Origin: Acidimicrobiaceae bacterium
Lineage (GTDB): Bacteria > Actinomycetota > Acidimicrobiia > Acidimicrobiales > Bog-793
Assembly: GCA_027306925.1 (NCBI GenBank)
Contig: DAHUXW010000051.1
Coordinates: forward strand, 1-34,520
Length of the DNA stretch: 34,520 nt
Direction: 5' to 3'
Of the stretch, positions 1-7,497 are shown in pieces. Position numbers and translations under genes: made by a program. The notes below the pieces were generated by a model that saw only the letters and a list, made by a program, of their open reading frames with translations, ran no database searches and was not told where the DNA came from. Position 1 is the stretch's first letter. Each line of letters starts with the position of its first letter.

Positions 1-2
1 GC

Positions 3-1592
3 GCCCCGGTGGCGATCTCGGGCGTCAACTTCGCGGTGGCGGAGACGGGGACCCTGGTCGTGGTCGAGTCGGAGGGGAACGGACGGATGTGCCTCACCCT
101 TCCGTCGACCCTCGTCACGGTGATGGGGATCGAGAAGGTGATCCCCCGCTGGCGAGACCTCGACGTCCTTCTCCAGCTCCTGCCGCGCTCGGCGACTGGG
201 GAGCGCATGAACCCGTACACGTCGATGTGGACCGGGACGACCGCGGGCGACGGGCCGCGCGAGTTCCACCTCGTGCTGCTCGACAACGGCCGCAGCGACG
301 CGCTCGCGGACCGAGTCGGTCGCCAGGCGCTCCGCTGCATACGCTGCGCAGCCTGCCTCAACGTCTGCCCGGTGTACGAGCGCGTCGGCGGCCACGCGTA
401 CGGCTCGGTCTACCCGGGTCCGATCGGGGCGGTGCTCGCGCCGCAGCTCGACCACGTCGCCACGGACCCCGTCGCGGCCTCGCTCCCGTTCGCGTCGACG
501 CTCTGCGGCGCGTGCTTCTCGGTGTGCCCGGTCCGCATCGACATCCCGCGGCTCCTCGTCCACCTGCGCGGCGAGGTCGTCGAGCGCAAGGCGGCGCGCG
601 GGCCGACCGCCGAGTCCGTCGCGATGGCGGCCGCCGGGTACGTGCTCGGCTCGCGGCGGCGCCTCGACTTCGCGGAGCGCGCCGGTGCGTCGGTCGCGCG
701 TGTGCTCTTCCCGCGGGGCCGCGTCGGCCGGCTCCCCGGTCCGCTCGGACGCTGGACCGACGCACGCGACGCCCCGCTACCGGCCACACAGTCGTTCCGC
801 CGGTGGTGGCTCGAGCGCGCCGCCGCGGCTGGGCCGGCCGCGGCCGGCGCGAGCGGCCCGCCGGCCACTGACGCACCGGCGGACGGCGGTGGTCCGCCGG
901 CCCGGTCCGACGAGCTCGGCATCGCCTCGGTGGCCGCAGCGATGCGCGCGACACGCCGCGGGCGGCGATCCGCCGGCCGGTCGGGCGGACCCGGTGCCAC
1001 AGGGCGCTCGGCGCACGCTCCTCGCGACCCGTCAGGTCGCGAGTCGGTGCTCGGAGCGGTCCGCGGGGCTCTCGACGCGGCCCCCGGGCCGACGACGCCC
1101 GTGCGCCGCGACTACCGGCGCGCGTCCCCGACGGCCGGCGCGCAGGCGACGGACGAGATGCTCGAGCGCTTCGCCGAGCGGATCACCGACTACCGGGCGA
1201 CGCTCCGCCACGCCGCGCCTCGCGAGGCCGCGATCGCGATCGCGGCCGCGCTCGCCGCGAGCGGCGCGTCGAGCGTCGTGCTCCCGAGCGACTTCCCGGA
1301 CGACCTCGTCCCTCGGGGCGACCTCGGCCGACCCACGACCGTCACGCGCGACGCGCCGCCGCTCGGCGTCGGCGACCTCGAGCGGACGGACGCGGCAGTC
1401 ACCGCGTGCGCGGTCGCGATCGCCGAGACCGGGACCATCGTGCTCGACGGCGGCGCCGCGCAGGGACGCCGCGCCCTGTCGCTCCTCCCGGACCACCTCG
1501 TCGTCGTGGTCCGCCGGTCACAGGTCGTCGACAACGTGCCCGACGCGCTCGTGAGGCTCGTGCCGACGACGCCACAGACCTGGATCTCGTGA
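3..1592 (+). CDS. LutB-LutC fusion protein (iron-sulfur lactate/organic acid oxidation), 5'-partial, C-terminus cut by in-frame TGA
   Basis: LutA, LutB and LutC form a cytoplasmic iron-sulfur complex that oxidises L-lactate to pyruvate. The reading frame is already open at base 3, so the true start lies upstream. Seen in order: the end of a LUD domain (AETGTLVVVESEGNGR), two ferredoxin-like clusters (CIRCAACLNVCP near residue 110; CGACFSVCP near 166), a long Ala/Gly/Pro-rich linker (about 270-340), then a second LUD domain matching LutC (about 345-527, with AIAETGTIVLDGG). LutB and LutC are normally separate proteins, so this is a fusion. The frame stops at TGA 1590-1592 just after TWIS. The same frame then reads PSATSDIALDRVEGVHGPRR up to a second TGA at 1689-1691, which is the usual LutC ending with the conserved Gly codon replaced by TGA. 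The gene may be a recent pseudogene, a tolerated truncation, a readthrough case or a base error. Confidence 0.85.
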   Translation, partial: APVAISGVNFAVAETGTLVVVESEGNGRMCLTLPSTLVTVMGIEKVIPRWRDLDVLLQLLPRSATGERMNPYTSMWTGTTAGDGPREFHLVLLDNGRSDALADRVGRQALRCIRCAACLNVCPVYERVGGHAYGSVYPGPIGAVLAPQLDHVATDPVAASLPFASTLCGACFSVCPVRIDIPRLLVHLRGEVVERKAARGPTAESVAMAAAGYVLGSRRRLDFAERAGASVARVLFPRGRVGRLPGPLGRWTDARDAPLPATQSFRRWWLERAAAAGPAAAGASGPPATDAPADGGGPPARSDELGIASVAAAMRATRRGRRSAGRSGGPGATGRSAHAPRDPSGRESVLGAVRGALDAAPGPTTPVRRDYRRASPTAGAQATDEMLERFAERITDYRATLRHAAPREAAIAIAAALAASGASSVVLPSDFPDDLVPRGDLGRPTTVTRDAPPLGVGDLERTDAAVTACAVAIAETGTIVLDGGAAQGRRALSLLPDHLVVVVRRSQVVDNVPDALVRLVPTTPQTWIS

Positions 1593-1691
1593 CCGTCGGC
1601 GACGAGCGACATCGCGCTCGACCGCGTCGAGGGCGTGCACGGCCCGCGGCGGCTCGACGTCGTGCTCGTCGACGACCGCCCCGCGGGCTGA
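1590..1691 (+). pseudogene. Conserved LutC C-terminal tail, in frame behind the premature TGA
   Basis: After the TGA at 1590-1592 the frame continues without interruption for 32 codons to TGA 1689-1691. It encodes PSATSDIALDRVEGVHGPRR followed by LDVVLVDDRPAG. LutC proteins usually end in a segment of the form I(S/T)GPS.(S/T)ADIE...GVHGP..., so this is the missing tail and the TGA sits exactly at the conserved Gly. A single G-to-T change (GGA to TGA) explains it. No plausible start codon or ribosome site allows independent translation. Confidence 0.75.
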
Positions 1692-1703
1692 GCGCAGCCG
1701 CGC

Positions 1704-2744
1704 GTGCCGCGTCTCGTCGCCGCCCCGGACAAGTTCCGCGGCACCGCGACCGCACCGGAGATCGCGCAGGCTGCCGCGACAGGCGCGCGGCGCGCCGGCT
1801 GGACGGCCTCGTGCGTCCCGCTCGCCGACGGGGGCGAGGGCACGCTCGACGCGGTCGGCGGTGAGGTGCGGACCGACGTCGTGACCGGCCCCCTCGGCCG
1901 GCCCGTCGAGGCGCAGTGGCGCCTCGTGCGTGCGGGCTCGCCTCCGGTCGCGACCGCCGTCGTCGAGATGTCACGGGCCTCGGGACTCGCGCTCGCCGGA
2001 GGAGCCGCGGGGAACGACCCGATCGGGGCGACGACTCGCGGCACGGGCGAGCTCGTGCGCGCCGCGCTGCGCGCCGGCGCCGACCGCGTCGTCGTCGGCT
2101 GCGGCGGCTCGGCGACGACGGACGGCGGCGCGGGCGCCTTGGAGGCGCTCGCCGGCGACCCGGCGCTGCGAGGCGTCGAGCTCCTCGTCGCGACGGACGT
2201 CACGACCCCGTTCCTCGACGCGGCGCGGGTGTTCGCCCCCCAGAAGGGCGCGAGCGCCGAACAGGTCGCGCTCCTCGCGGCGCGGCTCGCCGCGACCGCG
2301 CGACGGTACGCGGCCGAAATGGGCGTCGACGTCACCCGACTCGACGGCGCAGGCGCGGCCGGCGGCCTCGCGGGCGGGCTCGCGGCGCTCGGAGGTCGCA
2401 TCGTCTCGGGATTCGATCTCGTCGCGGACCTCGTCGGCCTCGACGAGCAGCTCGCTCGCGCGGACCTCGTGGTCACCGGCGAGGGTTGCCTCGACGCGAC
2501 CTCGCTCGCGGGCAAGGTCGTGAGCGGCGTGCTCTCGCGCCTCGCGGGCCGGGCGCCCTCGCTCGTCGTGGTCGGGGTGTCGCGCTCGCTCCTCGCAGCC
2601 GACCTCGCCGCGGCTACCGCCGTCCCCGAGCATCTCGTGGAGGTCGTCGACCTCACCGAGCGCTTCGGCGCCGAGCGCGCGCTCGCCGAGCCCGTCGCGC
2701 TCGTGGCCGACGTCGTGCACGACGCCCTCGCACGCCTGAGCTGA
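1704..2744 (+). CDS. Glycerate kinase (GlxK/GarK family)
   Basis: This enzyme phosphorylates D-glycerate with ATP, feeding glycolate, glyoxylate or sugar-acid breakdown products into lower glycolysis. The 346-residue product shows family hallmarks: APDKFRGT near residue 7, PLADGGEGT near 39, a Gly-rich GCGGSATTDGGAG near 132 and VTGEGCLDATSLAGK near 254. Its length is slightly below the usual 370-380. It begins at GTG, 12 bases after the end of the extended LutC frame, and was probably co-transcribed with lutBC. The pairing suggests a two- and three-carbon hydroxyacid utilisation locus, which is inference. Whether the product is 2- or 3-phosphoglycerate cannot be read from the sequence. Confidence 0.9.
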   Translation: MPRLVAAPDKFRGTATAPEIAQAAATGARRAGWTASCVPLADGGEGTLDAVGGEVRTDVVTGPLGRPVEAQWRLVRAGSPPVATAVVEMSRASGLALAGGAAGNDPIGATTRGTGELVRAALRAGADRVVVGCGGSATTDGGAGALEALAGDPALRGVELLVATDVTTPFLDAARVFAPQKGASAEQVALLAARLAATARRYAAEMGVDVTRLDGAGAAGGLAGGLAALGGRIVSGFDLVADLVGLDEQLARADLVVTGEGCLDATSLAGKVVSGVLSRLAGRAPSLVVVGVSRSLLAADLAAATAVPEHLVEVVDLTERFGAERALAEPVALVADVVHDALARLS

Positions 2745-2800
2745 CGGTCCGCGCGACCGGGCGTGCGCGACCGGGCGCCGCCGATCATCAGGTGCACTAG

Positions 2801-2830
2801 ATCATTATATTCAAGTATGCTTGATATCGA
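2801..2830. promoter_or_regulatory. AT-rich imperfect inverted repeat, candidate operator upstream of the iron permease
   Basis: In an otherwise extremely GC-rich region this patch reads ATTATATTCAAGTATGCTTG followed by ATATCG. TCAAG (2811-2815) and CTTGA (2820-2824) form a perfect 5-base inverted repeat with a 4-base spacer. ATAT flanks both arms, with one extra T on the left. The ATTCAA-N6-TTGATA layout resembles ArsR/SmtB-type operators, and an iron-responsive regulator would also fit the downstream gene. It lies 75-100 bases upstream of the chosen permease start. The regulator is unknown. Confidence 0.4.
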
Positions 2831-2904
2831 ATGAGGCCGCGCGCCGCACGGGCGCGGGCCGCGCGGCGCGACGGTGCCGCCCACGACGACCGAGGACGGC
2901 GCGC

Positions 2905-3789
2905 GTGATCGCAACCTTCGTCATCTTCCTCCGAGAAGGCATCGAGGCGAGCATGATCGTCGCGATCCTGCTCGCGTACCTCGACCGGATCGGCCAGCGC
3001 CGGCACTTCCGCGACGTGCTCCTCGGGGTCGCCGCGGCGCTCGCGCTCGCCGGCGGTGGCGGCGTCGCCGCGTACCTCACGATCCACGCGTACGCGGGAT
3101 CGCGGGTCCAGACGATCTTCGAGACGTGCACGTTTGCCGTCGCGGCCGTGCTGCTCACGTACATGACGTTCTGGATGCGGTCCCACTCGCGCACGATCTC
3201 GAGAGACCTTCGGGCGCGCACCGACGCCGCGCTCGGACGCGGGGAGCGGCTCGGGCTCGCGCTGCTCGCGTTCCAGGCCGTCGGCAGGGAGGGCGTCGAG
3301 ACGGCCGTGTTCACGCTCGCGATCGTGTTCGCGACCGGCACGCACGGGACGCTCGCCGGTGGACTGGCCGGGCTAGTGGGCGCGCTCGCCATCGCGTTCG
3401 TGATCTACCGGCTCGGGCACCGGCTCGACCTCGGCAAGTTCTTCGCGGTCATCGGAGCGGTCCTGATGGTCTTCGCGGCGGGCCTCGTCGCCGACACCGT
3501 CGAGAACCTCCAGCAGCTCGGCTGGCTCCGTTTGCTGGACCACCCGATGTGGAACTCCGGCCACGTGCTCGCGGAGGGGTCCGCCTTCGGCGACGTGGTC
3601 CACAGCCTCTTCGGCTACGCGCAGCAGCCGACGCCGTTGCAGCTCGTCGCGTACGTCGTGTACCTCGCGGCGACGCTCGCAGCGTTCCTGCGCGCAGGAC
3701 GGCCGCACCGGGGCGGACCCCGCCGCGCGGCGGGGCGTGCCCGTAGCGCGTCCGAGCACGCCGCAGGCGACACCGCGCTCACCACCTGA
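2905..3789 (+). CDS. FTR1-family iron permease (EfeU-like)
   Basis: This is a multi-pass membrane protein that imports ferric iron, usually with an oxidase or periplasmic partner. Two REXXE iron-binding motifs are visible, REGIE (residues 10-14) and REGVE (128-132), in separate hydrophobic helices, with about seven membrane segments in all. The ORF track starts at TTG 2821, but the first 28 residues there are Arg-rich and non-conserved. GTG 2905 gives the usual family beginning (hydrophobic stretch then FLREGIEA), so I chose it: 294 residues. The C-terminal 30 residues are Arg/Ala-rich and probably cytoplasmic. No EfeO or EfeB partner is next to it; the following genes are the B12 importer. 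The AT-rich inverted repeat just upstream may control it. Confidence 0.85.
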   Translation: MIATFVIFLREGIEASMIVAILLAYLDRIGQRRHFRDVLLGVAAALALAGGGGVAAYLTIHAYAGSRVQTIFETCTFAVAAVLLTYMTFWMRSHSRTISRDLRARTDAALGRGERLGLALLAFQAVGREGVETAVFTLAIVFATGTHGTLAGGLAGLVGALAIAFVIYRLGHRLDLGKFFAVIGAVLMVFAAGLVADTVENLQQLGWLRLLDHPMWNSGHVLAEGSAFGDVVHSLFGYAQQPTPLQLVAYVVYLAATLAAFLRAGRPHRGGPRRAAGRARSASEHAAGDTALTT

Positions 3790-3811
3790 CGCGGGCCGCG
3801 GCCGGCCGGGC

Positions 3812-3847
3812 CGCGCTCCCCCCGGCGTGGCGCGCTCCCCCGGCGTG
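3812..3847. repeat. Short imperfect tandem duplication before the riboswitch
   Basis: CGCGCTCCCCCCGGCGTG (3812-3829) is followed after one base by CGCGCTCCCCCGGCGTG (3831-3847). The copies differ only in a run of six versus five C. The second copy runs into the 5' strand of riboswitch helix P1. It may be a simple slippage product or part of the leader. Confidence 0.5.
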
Positions 3848-3954
3848 TATGGTGGCCCAGACCGCCAGCTCAGCGAAGTCCGGTGGAACTCCGGCGCTGT
3901 CCCGCAGCTGTAAGGCCTATTGGCCGAGCCAGATCGCCTGACTGACGGTGCACG
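3844..3954 (+). promoter_or_regulatory. Cobalamin (adenosylcobalamin) riboswitch aptamer
   Basis: The conserved core is recognisable: GTCCGGTGGAACTCCGG, then GCTGTCCCGCAGCTGTAAGG, then the B12-box-like GAGCCAGATCGCCTGAC. CGTGTAT (3844-3850) pairs with GTGCACG (3948-3954) using two wobbles, giving a plausible closing P1 helix. The element sits about 100 bases upstream of a B12-type importer, which is exactly the expected target. In known cobalamin riboswitches ligand binding reduces expression. Confidence 0.9.
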
Positions 3955-4002
3955 AAAGAGAGCCTTCGAGGAAGGGCAGCTCGTGCGGTCAGGACGATCA
4001 TC

Positions 4003-4046
4003 GGTCCTCTCCGTCGACGGAACCCCACTCGACCGGAAGGAGGACC
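4003..4046 (+). promoter_or_regulatory. SD-sequestering hairpin, likely expression platform of the cobalamin riboswitch
   Basis: GGTCCTC (4003-4009) is perfectly complementary to GAGGACC (4040-4046). The latter contains the Shine-Dalgarno of btuF (GGAAGGAGGACC, five to eight bases before ATG 4051). Inside it, TCCGTCGA can also pair with TCGACCGGA with one bulged base, making a long stem. Folding would hide the ribosome site, so the switch probably acts on translation. There is no U-tract to suggest a transcription terminator. Confidence 0.7.
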
Positions 4047-4050
4047 CCGA

Positions 4051-5025
4051 ATGAGACGTCACCACCATCTGCTCGCAGTCGTCGGCGCGGCCGCGCTGCT
4101 CGCCTACGGCGCGTCGGGCGCGCTCGCGTCGCCGCCCACCGCGCACGGCCGCGCACACGCGCCGGATGCCGCGCGCGCCGCGGCGCCCGGCGCCGGCACG
4201 TTCCCCGTCTCGGTGCGCACCCGCTACGGCACGGTCGTGGTCCGCAAGCGGCCGACCCGGATCGTGTCGCTCTCGCCGACGGTCACCGAGATGCTCTTCG
4301 CGATCGGCGCGGGACGCCAGGTCGTCGCCGTCGACAACGACTCGACGTACCCGAAGAACGCACCGCGTTCCGGGCTGTCCGGCTACACCCCGAACGTCGA
4401 GGCGATCGCCCGCTACCGGCCGGACCTCGTCGTGATCTCCTACGACCCGACGCATCCGGACCTCGTCGAGGCGCTGCACCTCCTCGGGATCCCGACGCTC
4501 TTCGTGCCCGCCGCGGCCGACCTCGCGCAGACCTACGGCGAGATCGAGACCCTCGGCAGGGTCACCGGCCGGACCGGCGCCGCGCAGTCCGAGATCGCGA
4601 GCGTGCGGCGGCGGATCGCCGCGCTCGTCCGCACCGTGCCCCACCGCGCGCACCCGCTCACGTACTTCTACGAGATCGGCTCGGGCCCGCTCTATACCGC
4701 GACCGGCGACACGTTCGTGGGCTCGGTGCTCGCGCTCGCGGGCCTGCGCAACGTCGCGGGGGCCTCGGTCGGCGGCGACGACTACCCGCAGTTCTCGAGC
4801 GAGGTCGTCGTGCGCGACAACCCGACGTTCGTCTTCGTCGCGGACGGGGCCCCGGTCGCCGCGGTCGCCGCCCGACCGGGCTGGTCCGCGCTCGGCGCGG
4901 TCCGGGCGCACCGTGTCGTCGAGCTCGACCCCGACGTCGCATCACGCTGGGGCCCGCGCGTCGTCGACCTGCTGCGCGCGGTGATCGCCGCGGTCGACAA
5001 GGTCCCCGCCGCGGCAGCGGGCTGA
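4051..5025 (+). CDS. btuF: Cobalamin-type ABC transporter, substrate-binding protein (BtuF-like)
   Basis: This is an extracytoplasmic binding protein that captures corrinoid and delivers it to the BtuC permease. The 324-residue product has an N-terminal signal sequence (MRRHHH, hydrophobic core to about residue 25, ALA-S cleavage region) and a class III periplasmic-binding fold: PTRIVSLSPTVTEMLFAIGA near 70, then NVEAIARYRPDLVV near 115. Its start is fixed by a strong AAGGAGGA. There is no clear lipobox Cys, so anchoring differs from typical Gram-positive lipoproteins or uses another signal. A haem or siderophore ligand would be possible on fold alone, but the upstream cobalamin riboswitch makes B12 by far the best call. 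Confidence 0.88.
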   Translation: MRRHHHLLAVVGAAALLAYGASGALASPPTAHGRAHAPDAARAAAPGAGTFPVSVRTRYGTVVVRKRPTRIVSLSPTVTEMLFAIGAGRQVVAVDNDSTYPKNAPRSGLSGYTPNVEAIARYRPDLVVISYDPTHPDLVEALHLLGIPTLFVPAAADLAQTYGEIETLGRVTGRTGAAQSEIASVRRRIAALVRTVPHRAHPLTYFYEIGSGPLYTATGDTFVGSVLALAGLRNVAGASVGGDDYPQFSSEVVVRDNPTFVFVADGAPVAAVAARPGWSALGAVRAHRVVELDPDVASRWGPRVVDLLRAVIAAVDKVPAAAAG

Positions 5026-5039
5026 CCGGGCGGGCGGGC

Positions 5040-6143
5040 GTGGGCACGCCCCCGGGCGACGACGCGCGCGCGGGCGCGCGGGGCCTCGACGACGCGCGCG
5101 CGGCACCGGTCGAGCCGTCACGCCTTCGCCCCGGTGCGTTCCTCGCCTGCGTCGCCGCGCTCGTCGGGGCAGGGATCGTCGGGCTCGTGCTCGGGCCGAT
5201 CCCCGTGAGCGCGACCGGCGCGCTCGCCGAGGTGCTCCACCGGGTCACCGGGCTGAACATCGGGCGCGGCCTCGGGGGGGTCGACGCGTCGATCGTCTGG
5301 CAGATCCGCGCGCCGAGGGTCGCGCTCGCCGTCCTCGTCGGCGGCACGCTCGCGATGGCGGGCGGCGCGTACCAGGGCGTGTTCCGCAACCCGCTCGCCG
5401 ACCCGTACCTGCTCGGGATCGCCGCGGGCGCCGGTCTCGGCGCGACGATCGCGATCGGTGCGGGCGCCGAGGGGGTGACGGGCCCCCTCGCGTGGGTACC
5501 GCTCGCGGCCTTCGCCGGAGCGATCGTCGCGGTCGTGTGCACGTACGCGCTCGGCGCGCGCGGCGGCGAGCGGTCGGCGGCGACCCTGCTGCTCGCCGGT
5601 GTCGCGATCTCGAGCATGCTCACCGCCGTCCAGACCTACCTGCAGCTCCGCCACACCCAGACGCTGCGGGACGTCTACTCCTGGATCCTCGGCGACCTGT
5701 CCACCGCGGGGTGGCACGACGTCGTCCTGCTCCTTCCGTACACGGTGCTCTCGTGCGCGGTGCTGATCGCGCACCGCCGCCGGCTCGACGTCCTCGCGGT
5801 CGGCGACGACGAGGCCGCGTCGCTCGGCGTCGACGTCACGCGCACCCGCCTCGTCGTGCTCGCCGCCGCGTCGCTCGGGACCGCGGCGGCCGTGTCGGTG
5901 AGCGGCCTCATCGGGTTCGTCGGGATCATCGTGCCGCACGCGGTCCGCATGCTCGGCGGCGCGAGCTACCGCTCGGTGCTCCCCCTGTCGTTCCTCGTCG
6001 GCGGCGCGTTCCTCGTACTCGCCGACCTCGTCGCGCGCACGGTCCTCGCGCCGGGCGAGCTGCCCATCGGCGTCGTGACCGCCGCGCTCGGCGGGCCGTT
6101 CTTCGTGCTCATCCTCCGCCAGCGAAGCACGGCCCACTGGTGA
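5040..6143 (+). CDS. btuC: Cobalamin-type ABC transporter, permease (BtuC/FecCD family)
   Basis: This is the membrane channel subunit of the B12 importer. The ORF track gives a 731-residue frame, but everything before about 5040 is antisense-like Arg-rich translation overlapping btuF in another frame. GTG 5040, 14 bases after the btuF stop, gives 367 residues with a 35-residue hydrophilic N-terminus. About nine or ten hydrophobic helices follow. Family motifs seen include IRAPRVALAVLVGG, GGAYQGVFRNPLADPYLLG and GLIGFVGIIVPHAVRML (the coupling region contacting the ATPase). Its TGA overlaps the GTG of the ATPase gene, so the two are translationally coupled. Confidence 0.88.
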   Translation: MGTPPGDDARAGARGLDDARAAPVEPSRLRPGAFLACVAALVGAGIVGLVLGPIPVSATGALAEVLHRVTGLNIGRGLGGVDASIVWQIRAPRVALAVLVGGTLAMAGGAYQGVFRNPLADPYLLGIAAGAGLGATIAIGAGAEGVTGPLAWVPLAAFAGAIVAVVCTYALGARGGERSAATLLLAGVAISSMLTAVQTYLQLRHTQTLRDVYSWILGDLSTAGWHDVVLLLPYTVLSCAVLIAHRRRLDVLAVGDDEAASLGVDVTRTRLVVLAAASLGTAAAVSVSGLIGFVGIIVPHAVRMLGGASYRSVLPLSFLVGGAFLVLADLVARTVLAPGELPIGVVTAALGGPFFVLILRQRSTAHW

Positions 6144-6997
6144 CCGGCCGGGGACGCCGGAACCTCCGGGCAACAGCCGCCCGGCGCGTGCCCGGCGGCG
6201 CGCCGCAGACGGCCGCGGACCTCGCATGCGACGGCGTGTCGGTCTCCCTCGGCGGGCGAAGGATCGTGGACCGCGTCAGCCTTGCGGTCGCCACCGGCCG
6301 CTGGTGCACGATCGCGGGACCGAACGGTGCGGGCAAGACCACGCTCGTGCGCGCGATCGCCGGCCTCGTCGCGTACGACGGCTCGGTGCGCGTGGGTGGT
6401 GCCGCGCTCGACCGGCTGCGACCCTCGGCGCGCGCGCGGCTCGTAGCGCTCGTCCCGCAGCAGCCGGTCGTCCCGCCCGCGATCACGGTGCTCGACTACG
6501 TCCTGCTCGGCCGGACCGCGCACCTCCCGCCGCTCGGCGTCGAGAGCGCCGTCGACCTCGACGCCGCGCGCGGCGCGATCGAGGAGCTCGACCTCGGGCC
6601 GTTCTGCGGCAGGCACGTCGGGTCGCTGTCCGGCGGGGAGCGCCAGCGCGCGGTCATCGCCCGCGCGCTCGCGCAGTCGAGCCCGGTCCTCGTGCTCGAC
6701 GAGCCGACGACCGGCCTCGACCTCGGCTACCAGCAGGACGTGCTCGACCTCGTGTCCGCGATGTGCCGCGAGCGCGGGCTCACGGTGCTCTCGACGATGC
6801 ACGACCTCACGCTCGCGGGCGCGTACTCTGACGAGCTCGTGCTCATGACCGAGGGGCGCGTCGTCGCGAGCGGCCCGGTCGCCGAGACGCTCACCGCCGA
6901 GAACCTCGCCCTCGTCACGAGAGCGCGCTTCCGCCTCCTCGACGAGTCCGGCCGGACCGTCGTCGTGCCGCTGCCGCTCGCCCGGGACCACCGGTAG
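6140..6997 (+). CDS. btuD: Cobalamin-type ABC transporter, ATP-binding protein (BtuD-like)
   Basis: This ATPase drives corrinoid import by the BtuC permease. GTG 6140 overlaps the btuC stop by four bases (GTGA) and gives 285 residues; GTG 6188 is a possible later start. Seen are Walker A GPNGAGKT (about 60-67), a Q-loop (VPQQ), signature LSGGERQR (about 163-170), Walker B VLVLDEP followed by TTGLD, and the switch His in STMHDLTLA. It is the last gene of the riboswitch operon. A GC-rich convergent stem separates it from the minus-strand WXG100 gene. Confidence 0.9.
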   Translation: MTGRGRRNLRATAARRVPGGAPQTAADLACDGVSVSLGGRRIVDRVSLAVATGRWCTIAGPNGAGKTTLVRAIAGLVAYDGSVRVGGAALDRLRPSARARLVALVPQQPVVPPAITVLDYVLLGRTAHLPPLGVESAVDLDAARGAIEELDLGPFCGRHVGSLSGGERQRAVIARALAQSSPVLVLDEPTTGLDLGYQQDVLDLVSAMCRERGLTVLSTMHDLTLAGAYSDELVLMTEGRVVASGPVAETLTAENLALVTRARFRLLDESGRTVVVPLPLARDHR

Positions 6998-7002
6998 CGG
7001 GC

Positions 7003-7040
7003 GGGTCGGCGGGCACGGCGCCTGGCCGACGCCGCGACCC
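7003..7040. terminator. Candidate bidirectional stem between convergent btuD and the WXG100 gene
   Basis: GGGTCG (7003-7008) pairs with CGACCC (7035-7040), and neighbouring GC-rich bases can extend the stem with a bulge. It lies exactly in the 48-base gap between convergent genes. There is no T-run on either side, so intrinsic termination is uncertain. Confidence 0.35.
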
Positions 7041-7045
7041 GGGGC

Positions 7046-7339
7046 TCAAAGCTGGAAGGCCTCGGCGATCGACCGCTCGGCCTCGGCGTAGGCGAGGCCG
7101 GCCTTCGCGAGCAGCTCCGCGATCGCGGCGAGCGCCTGGTTCACGTGGTCGGCGCCCTGGTGCCACTGGGACCAGAGCTGCTCGAAGGACTCGCGGGCGG
7201 AACCCTGCCATCGCTGCGCGAGCGGCTCGATCTTGCGCTCGAGCTCCGCGATCATCATCTCGATCGCCGCGGCGCCCTGGTGGACCTCACCCGCGAGCGC
7301 CTGGAGATCGTCGGGGCTGACGCCAATCTCGCTGGGCAT
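7046..7339 (-). CDS. WXG100 family protein (ESAT-6-like), solitary
   Basis: These are small helical-hairpin proteins exported by ESX/type VII secretion. The 97-residue product has the WXG turn (RWQG, residues 43-46) midway between two predicted helices and a YxxxE tail (YAEAE, 84-88), which matches the type VII export signal. The ORF track merges it into a 421-residue frame. ATG 7339 preceded by GGGAGGT at good spacing is the clear start. No EccC, EccB or partner WXG100 gene is in the window, so its secretion system must be elsewhere. It is last in a minus-strand series behind a RodZ-like gene, but a gap of 158 bases suggests its own promoter. Confidence 0.88.
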   Translation of the reverse strand: MPSEIGVSPDDLQALAGEVHQGAAAIEMMIAELERKIEPLAQRWQGSARESFEQLWSQWHQGADHVNQALAAIAELLAKAGLAYAEAERSIAEAFQL

Positions 7340-7497
7340 CACTGGACCTCCCGAAAGACCGCCGCGCGACGCCCCGGTCGAGCGCTGACCGGCGGTACCG
7401 CCACGCGGGACGCACGCACGCTCGGCGCCACCGGTATTGCTAGCACAGGCCGGCCGAGGCGTGAACCGGGCCGCGCGCCCCGGCGGGCCGGGTGCAG

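Noticed and set aside
2821-2904. TTG start for the FTR1 permease, adding 28 residues
   Set aside because: The extra residues are Arg-rich and unlike family N-termini, and the TTG lies within the candidate operator.
3848-3853. TATGGT as a -10 promoter box before btuF
   Set aside because: It lies inside the 5' strand of riboswitch helix P1, so transcription must start further upstream; no -35 is visible.
3948-5039. Long upstream extension of the 731-residue ORF before btuC
   Set aside because: It overlaps the clear btuF gene in another frame and is Arg/Pro-rich with no domain; GTG 5040 gives a normal BtuC.
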